A stretch of DNA of 64,000 nt from Actinomycetes bacterium (lineage in GTDB: Bacteria; Actinomycetota; Acidimicrobiia; Acidimicrobiales; RAAP-2). A program made the position numbers and the translations under genes. Where the stretch lies: positions 1 to 64,000 of the forward strand of contig JAJXUK010000001.1 in the NCBI GenBank assembly GCA_021782915.1, read 5' to 3'. Positions 7,944-16,546 of the stretch are shown piece by piece. Below the pieces are notes generated by a model. It made no database searches, was not told the DNA's origin, and worked only from the letters and a program-made list of their open reading frames with translations. How positions within the stretch are numbered: position 1 is the first letter of the stretch; the number at the start of each line of letters is the position of its first letter.

Positions 7944-9773
7944 ATGCAGTTAACGCGCAAATTGCGGTCTGCGCTCGCGATCGGAGCAGTGGGCACTTCG
8001 CTCGCCTTCGGTCTTGTGGCGCCCGTGACCAGTGGCGCGGCCACACCATCAGGCACGATTACCTACGCTGAAGGTGCCACGGCCAGCCCCAACTACATCT
8101 TCCCGTATTACTCAAGCTCGTGGTGCAGTGTCGCCAACACGAGCCAGTTCCAGGCGCTGATGTTCCGGCCGCTGTACTGGTTCGGCCTCGGCGGCTCGGC
8201 ACTGATCCAGCCGAAGTTGTCGACGGCGTACATGCCCGTGTACTCCAACGGCAACAAGACGGTGACGATCACCATGAAGGGCTGGAAGTTCAAGGACGGC
8301 CAGACGGTCAACGCCAAGTCCGTCATGTTCTTCATCAACATGTGGAAGGCCGTCCCGCAGGACTTCTGCACCTACGCTCCGGGCTCTGGCTTCCCTGACC
8401 AGGTGGCGAGCGCTCGTGCCGTGGGCCAGAACAAGGTGGTCATCACCCTGAAGACCTCCACCAACCCCAACTGGTGGACCTACAACCAGCTCTCGACCAT
8501 CACCCCGATGCCCGACACCTGGGACCTCACCTCGGGCGGTCACAAGGCCAACTGCGCCGGCGGAGCCTACGGCGCGGCGTCGACCATCGTGGCGTGCAAG
8601 AACGTCTACAACTACCTGGACTCTCAGGCCCAGAACACCAGCACGTTCACGGGCAAGATGTGGCAGAGTGGCGCCGACGGCCCGTGGATGCTGACCAAGT
8701 TCGACAACCTGGGCAACGCGACGTTCCAGCCGAACCCCAAGTACTCCGGCCCGCAGAAGGCGCAAGTGGCGTACTTCAAGGAAGTCGCCTTCACGCAGGC
8801 CACCGCTGAGGAGAACGCGCTCCAGGCTGGCAGCATCGACCTGGGCTACGTGGACACCTCCATCCTGACCCAGCCCGCTCCCGCCCCAGGTAAGGCCGGT
8901 CCGAACTGGGGTCAGCTGAGCCAGCGCTACAACCTGTACTCCGGCTTCCCCTACTCGGAGAACGGCGACCCGTGGAACTTCGGTGGTCCGAGCCCGAACG
9001 CGGCGTTCGTGGCCCAGACGTACGTTCGTCAGGCGCTCCAGACAGCGACCGACCAGAACGGCATCATCAAGAACGTGTTCAAGAACTACGCGACGCCGAC
9101 GTACAGTCCGCTGCCGCTGAAGACGCCGAGTGCACTGAGCGCCCCGATCAACAACCCGTTCCCCTTCAGCCTGAGCAATGCTGAGGCGATGTTCACCAGC
9201 CACGGCTGGACGAACCAAGGCGGCCAGCTGGTGTGCACCAGCCCGGGTTCCGGAGCTACCCAGTGTGGCGCGGGCATTGCCGCGGGCTACAAGGCGACGA
9301 TCAACTTCCAGTGGGCATCGGGCTACCCGTCCCTGGACACGACCAACAACGCCATCATCTCTGACTGGGGCCAGCTAGGCGTCAAGGTCAACCACGACGA
9401 GACAACGTTCAACGCGATCTTCGGCTCGTGCCCGATCGCGTACGCGACCACCTCGACCTACGACCTGTGCTCGTGGGGCGGTGGCTGGCTGTACGCGCCG
9501 GACTACCTGCCGACGGGTGACGTGCTCTTCTACCCAGGCGCAGCGTTCAACCCCGGCAACTACAGCGACGCGACGATGAACAGTCTCATCAAGGCCACGC
9601 TGACGAAGTCCGTCAAGCTCACCGCGTACGGCAACTACGCCGCCAAGGCCGTGCCGTACCTGTGGGTGCCGAACGGAACGGGAACCGCCGAGGTCATCAA
9701 GACCCTCAAGAGCGACATCGGCTGGGCACTCAACCCGCTCGAGAACCTCACACCGGAGTACTTGCACTACTAG
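7944..9773 (+). CDS. ABC transporter substrate-binding protein, peptide/nickel (SBP_bac_5) family, second copy
   Basis: The protein has 609 residues from the ATG at 7944. A TTG two codons upstream is possible, but GGGAGG at 7929-7934 is correctly spaced (9 nt) only for the ATG. A Sec signal peptide (KLRSALAIGAVGTSLAFGLV) precedes the mature region. The family 5 core is clear: LMFRPLYWFGLGG, MKGWKFKDGQTVNAKSVMFFIN and YVRQALQTATDQNGI. It parallels its upstream paralogue along its length. Codon use is strongly biased to AAC and AAG, which together with its own promoter and a strong terminator marks it as the abundant component. It probably binds oligopeptides or similar ligands outside the membrane; specificity is not readable. 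Confidence 0.9.
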   Translation: MQLTRKLRSALAIGAVGTSLAFGLVAPVTSGAATPSGTITYAEGATASPNYIFPYYSSSWCSVANTSQFQALMFRPLYWFGLGGSALIQPKLSTAYMPVYSNGNKTVTITMKGWKFKDGQTVNAKSVMFFINMWKAVPQDFCTYAPGSGFPDQVASARAVGQNKVVITLKTSTNPNWWTYNQLSTITPMPDTWDLTSGGHKANCAGGAYGAASTIVACKNVYNYLDSQAQNTSTFTGKMWQSGADGPWMLTKFDNLGNATFQPNPKYSGPQKAQVAYFKEVAFTQATAEENALQAGSIDLGYVDTSILTQPAPAPGKAGPNWGQLSQRYNLYSGFPYSENGDPWNFGGPSPNAAFVAQTYVRQALQTATDQNGIIKNVFKNYATPTYSPLPLKTPSALSAPINNPFPFSLSNAEAMFTSHGWTNQGGQLVCTSPGSGATQCGAGIAAGYKATINFQWASGYPSLDTTNNAIISDWGQLGVKVNHDETTFNAIFGSCPIAYATTSTYDLCSWGGGWLYAPDYLPTGDVLFYPGAAFNPGNYSDATMNSLIKATLTKSVKLTAYGNYAAKAVPYLWVPNGTGTAEVIKTLKSDIGWALNPLENLTPEYLHY

Positions 9774-9808
9774 ACGGTGCGTGTGACCCTCGTGGTCAGC
9801 ACCATCTG

Positions 9809-9850
9809 ACAGCAGCCCCGCGGAGAACCCGCGGGGCTGCTGTCTTGTGC
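9809..9850 (+). terminator. Rho-independent-type terminator after second binding-protein gene
   Basis: A perfect 15-bp stem (9809-9823 with 9829-9843) closes a 5-nt loop and is followed by a weak T-rich CTTGTG tail. It should uncouple the binding-protein gene from the permeases. Confidence 0.8.
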
Positions 9851-10196
9851 GCCCGAGGACGCTCTTGACATCAACGCGGCCCGAAGTGGTGCGAGTGTCC
9901 CGGGGCGGACCACCAGGAGTGCGTCGCAACGAGCCGAGCGCGAACGAACTCGCGAGCGATGGAGGCGCCAGGACCGGCGACGTCGCATCACAGCACCCAC
10001 CCCTCGCGCTAGCGGGCGTGTCGTGTGGGCCCTCTACGGCTCCACGTACGCCGCGTCAGCGCTCAGAGGACGTCCGAGGCCACCACCGCCATCCGCGCCA
10101 GAACGGCGCCCTCCAGCGTCGCGAGTGAAGCGGTCACGAACCGCGGAGCTGCGTGCGCAACACCGCGGCGAACCAAGTCACTCAGGGCGTCACTGG

Positions 10197-10202
10197 TATA
10201 CT
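10197..10202 (+). promoter_or_regulatory. -10 box of leaderless permease promoter
   Basis: TATACT lies exactly 6 nt before the GTG at 10209 and decides the start of the permease gene. Confidence 0.65.
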
Positions 10203-10208
10203 CGCACG

Positions 10209-11177
10209 GTGCTTGTCTACATCCTGCGACGGCTCTTTCAGTCCCTAATTGTCCTGGCCATTATCGTCGTCGTGACGTTCACCCTGCCGTATTTCCAGCC
10301 CCAGGGAATCCTCGCGCCGGCGTACGCCACGTTGGGCCAACGCTCCACGCCCACGGCCATACGCACCTTCGCCCTGCAGCACGGGCTGGCGGGTTCGTAT
10401 CTCACGAGACTGTGGCAGTACGTCAATCAACTGGTCTTCCACCTGAATCTGGGACACTCCTTCAAGCAGAACATGTCCGTGTGGCAGATCATCTCGCTGT
10501 ACGTGCCCCGGACCATCTGGCTGGCCCTCACGGCGCTGATCCTGACGATTCTGATCGCGATCCCCCTGGGCGTGATACAGGCCACACGACGCAACACGAC
10601 GGTGGACTACGTCGCCACCGGGTCCGCGTTCGTCCTCTACGCGATGCCGTCCTTCCTGCTGTGCATCCTGGTCATCGACGCCTTCGGCTTTCACTGGCCC
10701 CACCTGCCCGTCTCGCCACCCTCGGGCGTCGCGCCGTGGGCGCTGTTTACCGATCCCAAGGGCTTCATCCTGCCGGTGGCGAGTCTGACGCTGCTATCCG
10801 TGGCGGCACTCAGTCGCTTCATGCGCGGCGCTGTGCTGGAGGTCCTGGTCCAGGACTACATCCGCACGGCACGGGCGAAGGGCTGCAACAACCGTCGCGT
10901 CCTGTGGCGTCACGCATTCCGCAATGCTCTCGGGCCGATCATCACCATCCTGGGCCTCTCGATTCCGGGGCTTTTCGGGGGGGCCCTCATCATCGAAGAC
11001 GTCTTCAACTACGCCGGACTAGGCGTGCAGACGGTAAACGCGGCGATCAACTTCGATGTGCCCACGGTGCTGGGGATCACCTTGCTCGTGGCCATCTTCA
11101 CGTTGCTCGGCAACTTGCTCGCCGACGTCGCCCTCGGACTGGTCAATCCACGCATTCGAATTGAAGGAACAAAGTGA
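10209..11177 (+). CDS. Peptide-type ABC transporter permease, DppB/OppB family
   Basis: The 322-residue protein opens with LVYILRRLFQSLIVLAIIVVVTF, the typical DppB first membrane helix. It then has about five more hydrophobic segments. The EAA loop that docks to the ATPase lies near residues 220-245 (YIRTARAKGCNNRRVLWRH), followed by FRNALGPIITILG. The frame stays open 62 codons further upstream, but that part has no family similarity, and a TATACT box 6 nt before 10209 fixes the start. It forms half of the membrane channel with the next gene product. Its stop overlaps the next start in GTGA. Confidence 0.92.
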   Translation: MLVYILRRLFQSLIVLAIIVVVTFTLPYFQPQGILAPAYATLGQRSTPTAIRTFALQHGLAGSYLTRLWQYVNQLVFHLNLGHSFKQNMSVWQIISLYVPRTIWLALTALILTILIAIPLGVIQATRRNTTVDYVATGSAFVLYAMPSFLLCILVIDAFGFHWPHLPVSPPSGVAPWALFTDPKGFILPVASLTLLSVAALSRFMRGAVLEVLVQDYIRTARAKGCNNRRVLWRHAFRNALGPIITILGLSIPGLFGGALIIEDVFNYAGLGVQTVNAAINFDVPTVLGITLLVAIFTLLGNLLADVALGLVNPRIRIEGTK

Positions 11178-12148
11178 GCGAAGACATTCGCGACGACGCC
11201 ACGCTCATCGAGCGATACTCGTCGGACGAGCGAGGAGTCGAGGAGATCGCCACCTCGGCGGCCGGCGTGCTCACCGACACCGCTGAGGTTGTGGTGCCGC
11301 TGTGGCGCCAGCGACTGCGCATCTTCATGAGCAACAAGCTGGCCATCGCCTCAGTGCTGTATCTGGTGCTGATCACACTGGCCTGCTTCCTTGGACCGAT
11401 CATCCACCCCACCAACCAGACGAATCAGGCCCTGACGTTCGGCACTCGATGGAACGCACCTCCCTCCATGGCCCACCCACTGGGCACGGACGCCAACGGC
11501 TTCGATGAGTTGGGCCGCATCTTCTACGGTGGGGAGTACTCGCTCACGCTCGGCTTCCTGGCCGGCTTCATCACGATCATCGTGGGCACGATCTACGGCA
11601 TGGTCTCGGGCTTCTTCGCCGGGCTCACCGACACGGTGATGATGCGTCTGCTGGACGCGTTCCTGTCGATCCCGTATCTGTTCCTTCTCATCACGCTGAT
11701 CACGATCTTCGGCCGCTCGACGATGTTCCTGATCACCATCATCGGCCTGACGGGCTGGTGGGGCAACGCCCGTATCATCCGTGGTGACGCACTGCTCATC
11801 CGCAATCTCGAGTACTCCCAGGCCGCCACGTCCATGGGGGCCGGACGTTGGCACATCATTCGGCGTCACGTCTTTCCGAACTCGATCAGCAACATCGTGA
11901 CCGTCGCGACGTTCTCGGTGGCTGATGCCATCCTGTTCCTGTCGGCCCTCGGATTCCTGGGCCTGGGCATTCAAACGCCCCAGACCGACTGGGGAACGAT
12001 GCTCCAGGCCGGCACGTCGCAGATCCAGAACGGTTTCTGGTGGGAGGTCTTGCCCCTCGCGACGATCTTTGTGCTCGTCGTGGTCAGCATCAACTACATC
12101 GGCGACGCACTACGCGACTCGTTCGAGGTTCGACTCCTCGAGCGTTAA
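11174..12148 (+). CDS. Peptide-type ABC transporter permease, DppC/OppC family
   Basis: The 324-residue protein has a long cytoplasmic N-terminal tail rich in Asp and Glu. Then come the DppC signature region (LWRQRLRIFMSNKLAIAS), the MAHPLGTDANGFDELGRIFYGG segment after the first helix and five further membrane spans. The EAA loop appears as YSQAATSMGAGRWHIIRRH followed by FPNSISNIV. It pairs with the preceding permease, whose stop it overlaps by 4 bp. The matching ATPases are encoded convergently downstream as one fused protein. Confidence 0.93.
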   Translation: MSEDIRDDATLIERYSSDERGVEEIATSAAGVLTDTAEVVVPLWRQRLRIFMSNKLAIASVLYLVLITLACFLGPIIHPTNQTNQALTFGTRWNAPPSMAHPLGTDANGFDELGRIFYGGEYSLTLGFLAGFITIIVGTIYGMVSGFFAGLTDTVMMRLLDAFLSIPYLFLLITLITIFGRSTMFLITIIGLTGWWGNARIIRGDALLIRNLEYSQAATSMGAGRWHIIRRHVFPNSISNIVTVATFSVADAILFLSALGFLGLGIQTPQTDWGTMLQAGTSQIQNGFWWEVLPLATIFVLVVVSINYIGDALRDSFEVRLLER

Positions 12149-12326
12149 ATTCCCTGCGGGCCCGCCGGATTCAGGAACCTGCCCGGCGCGAAGCCCGAAG
12201 ACGTCGAGTTCGAACGTGCCTGGGCAGCCGACGAGTCACCTTCGAGGCACCCGGGGCCCGTCCGGCGTCGATGTCGCGAGTGTGATCCACTTCTCACCGA
12301 GCGCTCCAGTCCTCGGGCGATCACGA

Positions 12327-12346
12327 CGAGATGAGGAACGATCTCG
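12327..12346 (+). terminator. Weak hairpin, possible terminator of permease operon
   Basis: CGAGAT pairs with ATCTCG across an 8-nt loop about 180 nt after the permease stop. There is no U-tract. Confidence 0.25.
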
Positions 12347-12548
12347 CTAAACCTGACTCCGCGCTCGCGGGGCCGAGACGCTCCTTGCGGAGCCTCTGAA
12401 CCTTCAGTGCCCAGCGACGAAGAGCAAAGGTCCATGGAGGCTTCGTCGAGTCACAGGATCTCTCGGCACGACCGACGAGGCGACTCTGCACGCAACGTCC
12501 GGCGCGAGATCGCGGCGTGGCCCTCTTGCGACTGCGTCAGCCCAGCTC

Positions 12549-12589
12549 GTGGCGCCCTGGCGCGTCAGCGCCCTCGGACGCGGCGCCAC
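12549..12589 (-). terminator. Nested hairpin after the fused ATPase gene
   Basis: An outer 8-bp stem (GTGGCGCC/GGCGCCAC) encloses a 5-bp hairpin with GTCA loop. It lies 7 nt beyond the stop codon of the ATPase gene, where a terminator is expected. It lacks a U-tract. Confidence 0.5.
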
Positions 12590-12595
12590 CCCGGC

Positions 12596-14629
12596 TCAGC
12601 TGGACGACGCACTCCGCGCCGTCAGCGAGACCGGCGTACGCAGCGGGAAGTGACAGGCGGCCTGCTGAGACGGGCCGAAGTCCTGAAAGAGTGGCTCCTC
12701 CGCCGCACAGATTCCCTGGGCTCGGGGACAACGCGTGCGAAAGCGACATCCCGTCGGCGGATTCACCGGCGACGGCAGCTCACCGGTCACCTGGCGTCCG
12801 CGCCGCGCCCGCGCCTCTACCGGCTCCGGTACGGGAACGGCGTCGAGCAGACCCTGCGTGTAGGGGTGCGCGGGATTGCGGAACACCGACTCGGCGTCTC
12901 CAATCTCGACGATCTTGCCGAGATACATGACGCCGATGGTGTCGGCCATGTAATAGACCACGGCCAAGTCGTGGCTCACGAAGATGTAGGTCAGTCCGTG
13001 CTCTCGCTGCAGATCCTTCATGAGGTTCAGGATCTGCGCCTGAATCGAGACGTCCAGCGCCGACACGGGCTCGTCCGCCACGATCAGGCGTGGATTGAGC
13101 GCTAGAGCCCTCGCGAGGCCGATTCGCTGGCGCTGACCGCCCGAGAATTCGTGCGGGTATCGATCGGCGGCGTAGCGGTCGAGTCCCGTCGCCAGCAGCA
13201 GCTCCTCGACGCGACGGCGCCGCTGCGCGCGGTTGCCCTCGCTCTGAACGAGGAGCGGCTCGCCGACGATGTCAGCCACCTTCATACGCGGGTTCAGGGA
13301 CGAGTAGGGGTCCTGAAACATCATCTGCAGCTGGCGTCGGTCCTCGCGAGCCGGTCGACGCGAGTGGGACGAAATGCTCACGCCGTCGAAGAACACTTCG
13401 CCGGCCGTCGGCGCCTCCAGACCCACCACCATGCGCCCGATGGTCGTCTTGCCGCAGCCCGACTCACCAACCAGGCCGAACGTCTCACCCTGGTTGATGG
13501 CGAAGTTCACTCCGGCGACCGCGCTGATCGCACCCACCTTGTGTCGAATGAGTCCCGCCTTGATGGCAAACTCCCTGGTCAGGTTCTCCACACGCAGCAG
13601 CTCCGTGGGAGAGGTCCCCGCCTTGTCCCTCACGACTGTCTCACGCACGATCGTCTCACGAGGACCCTGCACTGGGTGGAAGCACGCGAAGGTCCGATCC
13701 CCCTCCATGGTGAAGGGCGGCTCCTCAAGCCGGCACTGATCGGTCGCGAAGACACAGCGAGGGGCGAATCGGCAGCCTTCGATCGGCTTGGAGAGATCCG
13801 GCGGGAGACCCGCGATCGAGGCCAGCTCCTGCTTCGACGCGGTCTCGAGGCTCGGCATCGACGCGAGGAGCGCCTGCGAATACGGATGACGCATTCCGTG
13901 GAAGAGATCCATGGTGGATGCTTCCTCGGCCTTGCGGCCGCCATACATGACGACCACGCGATCGGCGCGTCCCGCAATCACGCCCATGTCGTGGGTGATC
14001 AGGAGGACTCCCATGTTGAGCTCAGTCCGCAGGTTGTCGATGATGTCGAGGATCTGCGCCTGAATTGTCACGTCTAGGGCCGTCGTGGGCTCGTCCGCGA
14101 TGAGCAGCTTCGGTCGACACACCAGGCTCATGGCGATGATGACCCTCTGGCGAAGTCCGCCCGAGAGCTCGAACGGGTACTGGCCGAGGCGCTCCGCGGG
14201 ACGCGGCATCTCGACCATCTCGAGAACCTCTAGAGCCCGCTTGTGCGCCTCAGCGTCAGACGCGCCAAAGTGGATTCGCAGTCCCTCGCCGATCTGCTTT
14301 CCGATCTTGGTGGCCGGATTGAGCGAGCTCATCGGATCCTGAGGGATGAGAGCCACGGATCGTCCGCGATGACTCTGCATCTCCTTCTCACTCAGCGAGC
14401 TCATCTCAACGCCGTCGAGGATGACCGAGCCAGCCCCGATGTGGCCATTGCCCGGCAGCAGTCGCATGATGGCCAGCCCGGTCGTCGTCTTTCCGCAGCC
14501 CGATTCACCGACCAAACCAACGCACTCACCGGGTCCCACCGAGAGCGAGAAGTCATCGACTGCCGTCACCAACGCCTTCTGCGTAGCGAATTGGACCTTT
14601 AAATTGTTGACTGTCAGGAGCGAAGACAT
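12596..14629 (-). CDS. Fused double ATP-binding protein of peptide-type ABC transporter (DppD-DppF fusion)
   Basis: The 677-residue protein contains two complete ABC ATPase cassettes in tandem. The first has GESGCGKTT near residue 40, an altered signature LSGGLRQR and Walker [13 protein letters not shown]. The second has GESGCGKTT near 395, signature FSGGQRQR and [12 protein letters not shown]. Each is followed by the Cys-containing oligopeptide-transporter C-terminal extension (CRFAPRC and CRFRTRC). It powers import by the two permeases encoded convergently upstream. Fused DppD-DppF proteins of this length are well known. It has its own start region with a TAAGAT -10 box, so it is transcribed apart from the permeases. 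Confidence 0.95.
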   Translation of the reverse strand: MSSLLTVNNLKVQFATQKALVTAVDDFSLSVGPGECVGLVGESGCGKTTTGLAIMRLLPGNGHIGAGSVILDGVEMSSLSEKEMQSHRGRSVALIPQDPMSSLNPATKIGKQIGEGLRIHFGASDAEAHKRALEVLEMVEMPRPAERLGQYPFELSGGLRQRVIIAMSLVCRPKLLIADEPTTALDVTIQAQILDIIDNLRTELNMGVLLITHDMGVIAGRADRVVVMYGGRKAEEASTMDLFHGMRHPYSQALLASMPSLETASKQELASIAGLPPDLSKPIEGCRFAPRCVFATDQCRLEEPPFTMEGDRTFACFHPVQGPRETIVRETVVRDKAGTSPTELLRVENLTREFAIKAGLIRHKVGAISAVAGVNFAINQGETFGLVGESGCGKTTIGRMVVGLEAPTAGEVFFDGVSISSHSRRPAREDRRQLQMMFQDPYSSLNPRMKVADIVGEPLLVQSEGNRAQRRRRVEELLLATGLDRYAADRYPHEFSGGQRQRIGLARALALNPRLIVADEPVSALDVSIQAQILNLMKDLQREHGLTYIFVSHDLAVVYYMADTIGVMYLGKIVEIGDAESVFRNPAHPYTQGLLDAVPVPEPVEARARRGRQVTGELPSPVNPPTGCRFRTRCPRAQGICAAEEPLFQDFGPSQQAACHFPLRTPVSLTARSASSS

Positions 14630-14638
14630 ACCTCGTAG

Positions 14639-14644
14639 ATCTTA
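14639..14644 (-). promoter_or_regulatory. -10 box upstream of fused ATPase gene
   Basis: TAAGAT on the minus strand, 9 nt before the ATG at 14629, implies a leader of only a few nucleotides. Confidence 0.45.
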
Positions 14645-14696
14645 CTCTCCGAATCAAGGGGGAGACGACGGCCCACCAGACAACGATGCGAAATTT

Positions 14697-15344
14697 CTAC
14701 CCACTGACCAGGCTCCACGACAAGCGATGCTCCGAGGTTGGGCCGTGCTCCTTGATCGCGTCGCGGTGCCGGCGCGTGCCGTAGCCCTTGTTGCGATTCC
14801 ACTCATAGGCGGGCCAGATCTCGTGCAACGTCTCCATGTGGGCGTCACGTTGCACCTTGGCCACCACCGAGGCCCCCGCGATGCTCGCGCACCGGGAATC
14901 TCCGCGCACCACGGTTCGAACCGGGGCGTCTGGCAGCGGCAGTGAACCAACCACGAGGCGCGGGCGCTTGGCCAGTGCACTGAGGTAGTCGAAGGAACCG
15001 TCCAGCAAGATGACGTCGGGTGAGATCGAGAGGTTCGCGAGAGCTCGAGCCGCCGCAAGGCCGAGGGCCACGCTGATGCCCCACTCGTCAATCTCTCGGG
15101 CACTCGCCCAACCCAGAGACCAGGACGCCGCCCACTCTCTGACGAGAGGTGCGATGACGATGCGGCGCCCAGCGCCGAGCATCTTCGAGTCAGTGAGCCC
15201 CTCCGGTGGCCCTTCCAGTGACGTCAACGCGACTGCCCCCACCGCCACCGGTCCGGCCAGCGAGCCTCGACCGACTTCGTCAAGACCCACGACGACGTGA
15301 CCCTGGGCGAGGTGGGGGGATTCAACCTCGAGGGTCGCCGGCAT
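14697..15344 (-). CDS. rnhB: Ribonuclease HII
   Basis: The 215-residue protein has the RNase HII catalytic set. GLDEVGRGSLAGP supplies the first Asp-Glu pair, ILLDGSFDY the next Asp, and GDSRCASIAGASVVAKVQRD the last acidic residue with the Ser/Ala/Lys helix. GYGTRRHRDAIKEHGP near the C-terminus is also diagnostic. The enzyme cleaves RNA in RNA/DNA hybrids, including single ribonucleotides in DNA. A TAGCCT box 6 nt before the ATG supports this start and a leaderless mRNA. Its promoter overlaps that of the divergent cofC. Confidence 0.95.
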   Translation of the reverse strand: MPATLEVESPHLAQGHVVVGLDEVGRGSLAGPVAVGAVALTSLEGPPEGLTDSKMLGAGRRIVIAPLVREWAASWSLGWASAREIDEWGISVALGLAAARALANLSISPDVILLDGSFDYLSALAKRPRLVVGSLPLPDAPVRTVVRGDSRCASIAGASVVAKVQRDAHMETLHEIWPAYEWNRNKGYGTRRHRDAIKEHGPTSEHRLSWSLVSG

Positions 15345-15350
15345 GACCTC

Positions 15351-15356
15351 AGGCTA
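15351..15356 (-). promoter_or_regulatory. -10 box of leaderless rnhB promoter
   Basis: TAGCCT on the minus strand lies exactly 6 nt before the rnhB ATG. Confidence 0.6.
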
Positions 15357-15364
15357 GTGAGACA

Positions 15365-15370
15365 TATCAT
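15365..15370 (+). promoter_or_regulatory. -10 box of leaderless cofC promoter
   Basis: TATCAT lies 7 nt before the GTG at 15378. It is only 9 nt from the opposing rnhB box, so the two promoters occupy the same DNA. Confidence 0.5.
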
Positions 15371-15377
15371 GCGCACC

Positions 15378-15950
15378 GTGACGCAGTGGGACACCCAGCG
15401 CGAGATCATTGTCCTCGTGCCACTGCGCGGTCTGCGCGAGGCCAAGCAGCGACTCCGCGAGGCGCTCGTGCCAGACGTCGACGACCTGGTTCGACGCCTC
15501 GCCCGCGGTGTCATCACTGCCGCCGCGCCGCGTAGGTGCGTGGTCGTGACCGAGGATCCAGAGACCGCCGACTTCGCACACGACCTTGGCGCGCAGGTCC
15601 TCATCTCGCCAGTGGCCTCACTCAACGGAGCCGTCCAGTGGGCCTACGCCGAGCTCGAGCGCCTTGCAGAGCATGTCGTCATCGCCCACGGCGATCTGCT
15701 CGAACCCTCAGGCGTACACGAGATGGGCCGGTTCCACGGAGTGACCCTGGTGGCGGATCATCACGGAGAGGGCACCACCGTCCTCGCCCTGCCGACGGGA
15801 ACGGCCTTCCGCTTCGCGTACGGGGCCCGGTCTCTGCGGCGCCACCGCGACGAGGCTCGGCGACTGGGCCTACCCTGTCGCGTCATTCTGGGCTCCACCC
15901 TGTCGCGCGACGTCGACGTGGCCGCCGACCTGGACCCAGACGGCACTTGA
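15378..15950 (+). CDS. cofC: 2-phospho-L-lactate/phosphoenolpyruvate guanylyltransferase (F420 biosynthesis)
   Basis: The 190-residue protein begins with [19 protein letters not shown], the nucleotide-binding loop of the CofC/FbiD family. [13 protein letters not shown] and [12 protein letters not shown] follow in the expected order. It would load GTP onto phospholactate or phosphoenolpyruvate to give the activated intermediate of coenzyme F420 synthesis. F420 is common in actinobacteria, which fits. The frame is open further upstream, into rnhB, but TATCAT 7 nt before 15378 favours this GTG; an ATG at 15369 is the alternative. Other F420 genes are not in the window. The last blocks are less conserved, so the family call is good but not certain. 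Confidence 0.8.
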   Translation: MTQWDTQREIIVLVPLRGLREAKQRLREALVPDVDDLVRRLARGVITAAAPRRCVVVTEDPETADFAHDLGAQVLISPVASLNGAVQWAYAELERLAEHVVIAHGDLLEPSGVHEMGRFHGVTLVADHHGEGTTVLALPTGTAFRFAYGARSLRRHRDEARRLGLPCRVILGSTLSRDVDVAADLDPDGT

Positions 15951-15972
15951 GGGGGTCCGAAGACCCCCTCAA
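15947..15972. terminator. Bidirectional terminator hairpin between cofC and the H1-like gene
   Basis: A perfect 11-bp stem (TTGAGGGGGTC paired with its complement) with CGAA loop starts within the cofC stop codon. It lies between two convergent genes and reads equally from either side. Confidence 0.75.
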
Positions 15973-15999
15973 TGCCACTACTCAACTCGTCATAGCGAG

Positions 16000-16272
16000 C
16001 TACTTCTTGGCGACAGCCTTCTTGGCCGGAGCCTTCTTGGCGGCAGCCTTCCTGGCCGGAGCCTTCTTGGCTACCTTCTTGGCCGGTGCCTTCTTGGCCG
16101 GAGCCTTCTTGGCTACCTTCTTGGCCGGTGCCTTCTTGGCCGGAGCCTTCTTGGCGGCAGCCTTCTTGGCCGGTGCCTTCTTGGCGGCGGCCTTCTTGGC
16201 CGGAGCCTTCTTCGCTACCTTCTTAGCTGGGGCCTTCTTGGCCGGAGCCTTCTTCTTCGCGGCAGTTGCCAC
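16000..16272 (-). CDS. Histone H1-like Lys/Ala/Pro repeat DNA-binding protein
   Basis: The 90-residue product is almost wholly Lys, Ala, Pro and Val, arranged as repeated [10 protein letters not shown] and KKVA units. This composition matches eukaryotic H1 tails, the chlamydial Hc proteins and the C-terminal tail of mycobacterial HupB, but no HU-fold domain precedes it here. It is probably a nucleoid or nucleic-acid-binding protein; that is an inference from composition. The GTG start is preceded by a strong AAGGAGGG 3 nt upstream, a Shine-Dalgarno led start unlike most genes here. The DNA repeats could change length by slippage. A short palindrome lies 20 nt upstream of the start. Confidence 0.8.
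   Translation of the reverse strand: MATAAKKKAPAKKAPAKKVAKKAPAKKAAAKKAPAKKAAAKKAPAKKAPAKKVAKKAPAKKAPAKKVAKKAPARKAAAKKAPAKKAVAKK
16005..16255 (-). repeat. Degenerate 15-bp tandem repeats inside the H1-like gene
   Basis: Units of the type CTTCTTGGCCGGAGC recur head to tail through the gene, with occasional CTACCTTCTTGG and GGCGGC variants. They encode the repeating Lys-Lys-Ala-Pro-Ala peptide. Confidence 0.85.
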
Positions 16273-16546
16273 TTTCCCTCCTTGGGACTCAACGTTGAAT
16301 CAACGTGGGTCGTGAACACCGCCGTGGTGCTTCACTCTTGACACCTCGCTGATGGTCATGAACTCGATCATGTGCTGCCCAGCGTCCCCGCTGTACAGCG
16401 TCCAATCGCAGTGCACGGTCCTTTGCCTTGGAGCACATCCCGAATGAACTGCTAGCACCACACCCGGAACATGTGCGCCTCCTCCGCAGAAGGACACTTA
16501 AAAGTTCACTCGCTCAACACACCAATGTCAAGCATTTCGACGACGA
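16273..16546. other. Intergenic region with palindromes between the H1-like and coupling-protein genes
   Basis: This gap is visibly richer in A/T than its surroundings. It carries a 15-nt inverted repeat at 16292-16306 (ACGTTGA-A-TCAACGT). A perfect 12-bp palindrome CGCTGTACAGCG lies at 16389-16400. A CAGCGTCC direct repeat lies at 16380-16387 and 16396-16403. No clear -10 box precedes the coupling-protein gene. The elements look like operators or, because a relaxase is nearby, a possible transfer-origin remnant; neither is proven. Confidence 0.45.

Larger units (their letters stand above)
9774..10208. other. 435-bp intergenic region with terminator and dppB promoter
   Basis: This gap holds the strong hairpin at 9809-9843 and the -10 box of the permease gene at 10197-10202. 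A frame open from 10023 into the permease has no family similarity and is not credited as coding. I see nothing else recognisable between 9851 and 10190. Confidence 0.6.
12149..12595. other. 447-bp convergent intergenic region
   Basis: The region lies between the 3' ends of the permease operon and the fused ATPase gene. It holds a weak 6-bp hairpin at 12327-12346 and a nested hairpin at 12549-12589. No reading frame here looks like a gene. Confidence 0.55.

Noticed and set aside
10023-10208. Extension of the DppB-type permease by 62 codons upstream
   Set aside because: The extra residues have no family similarity, and the TATACT box lies at 10197-10202, inside the extension and 6 nt before the GTG at 10209.
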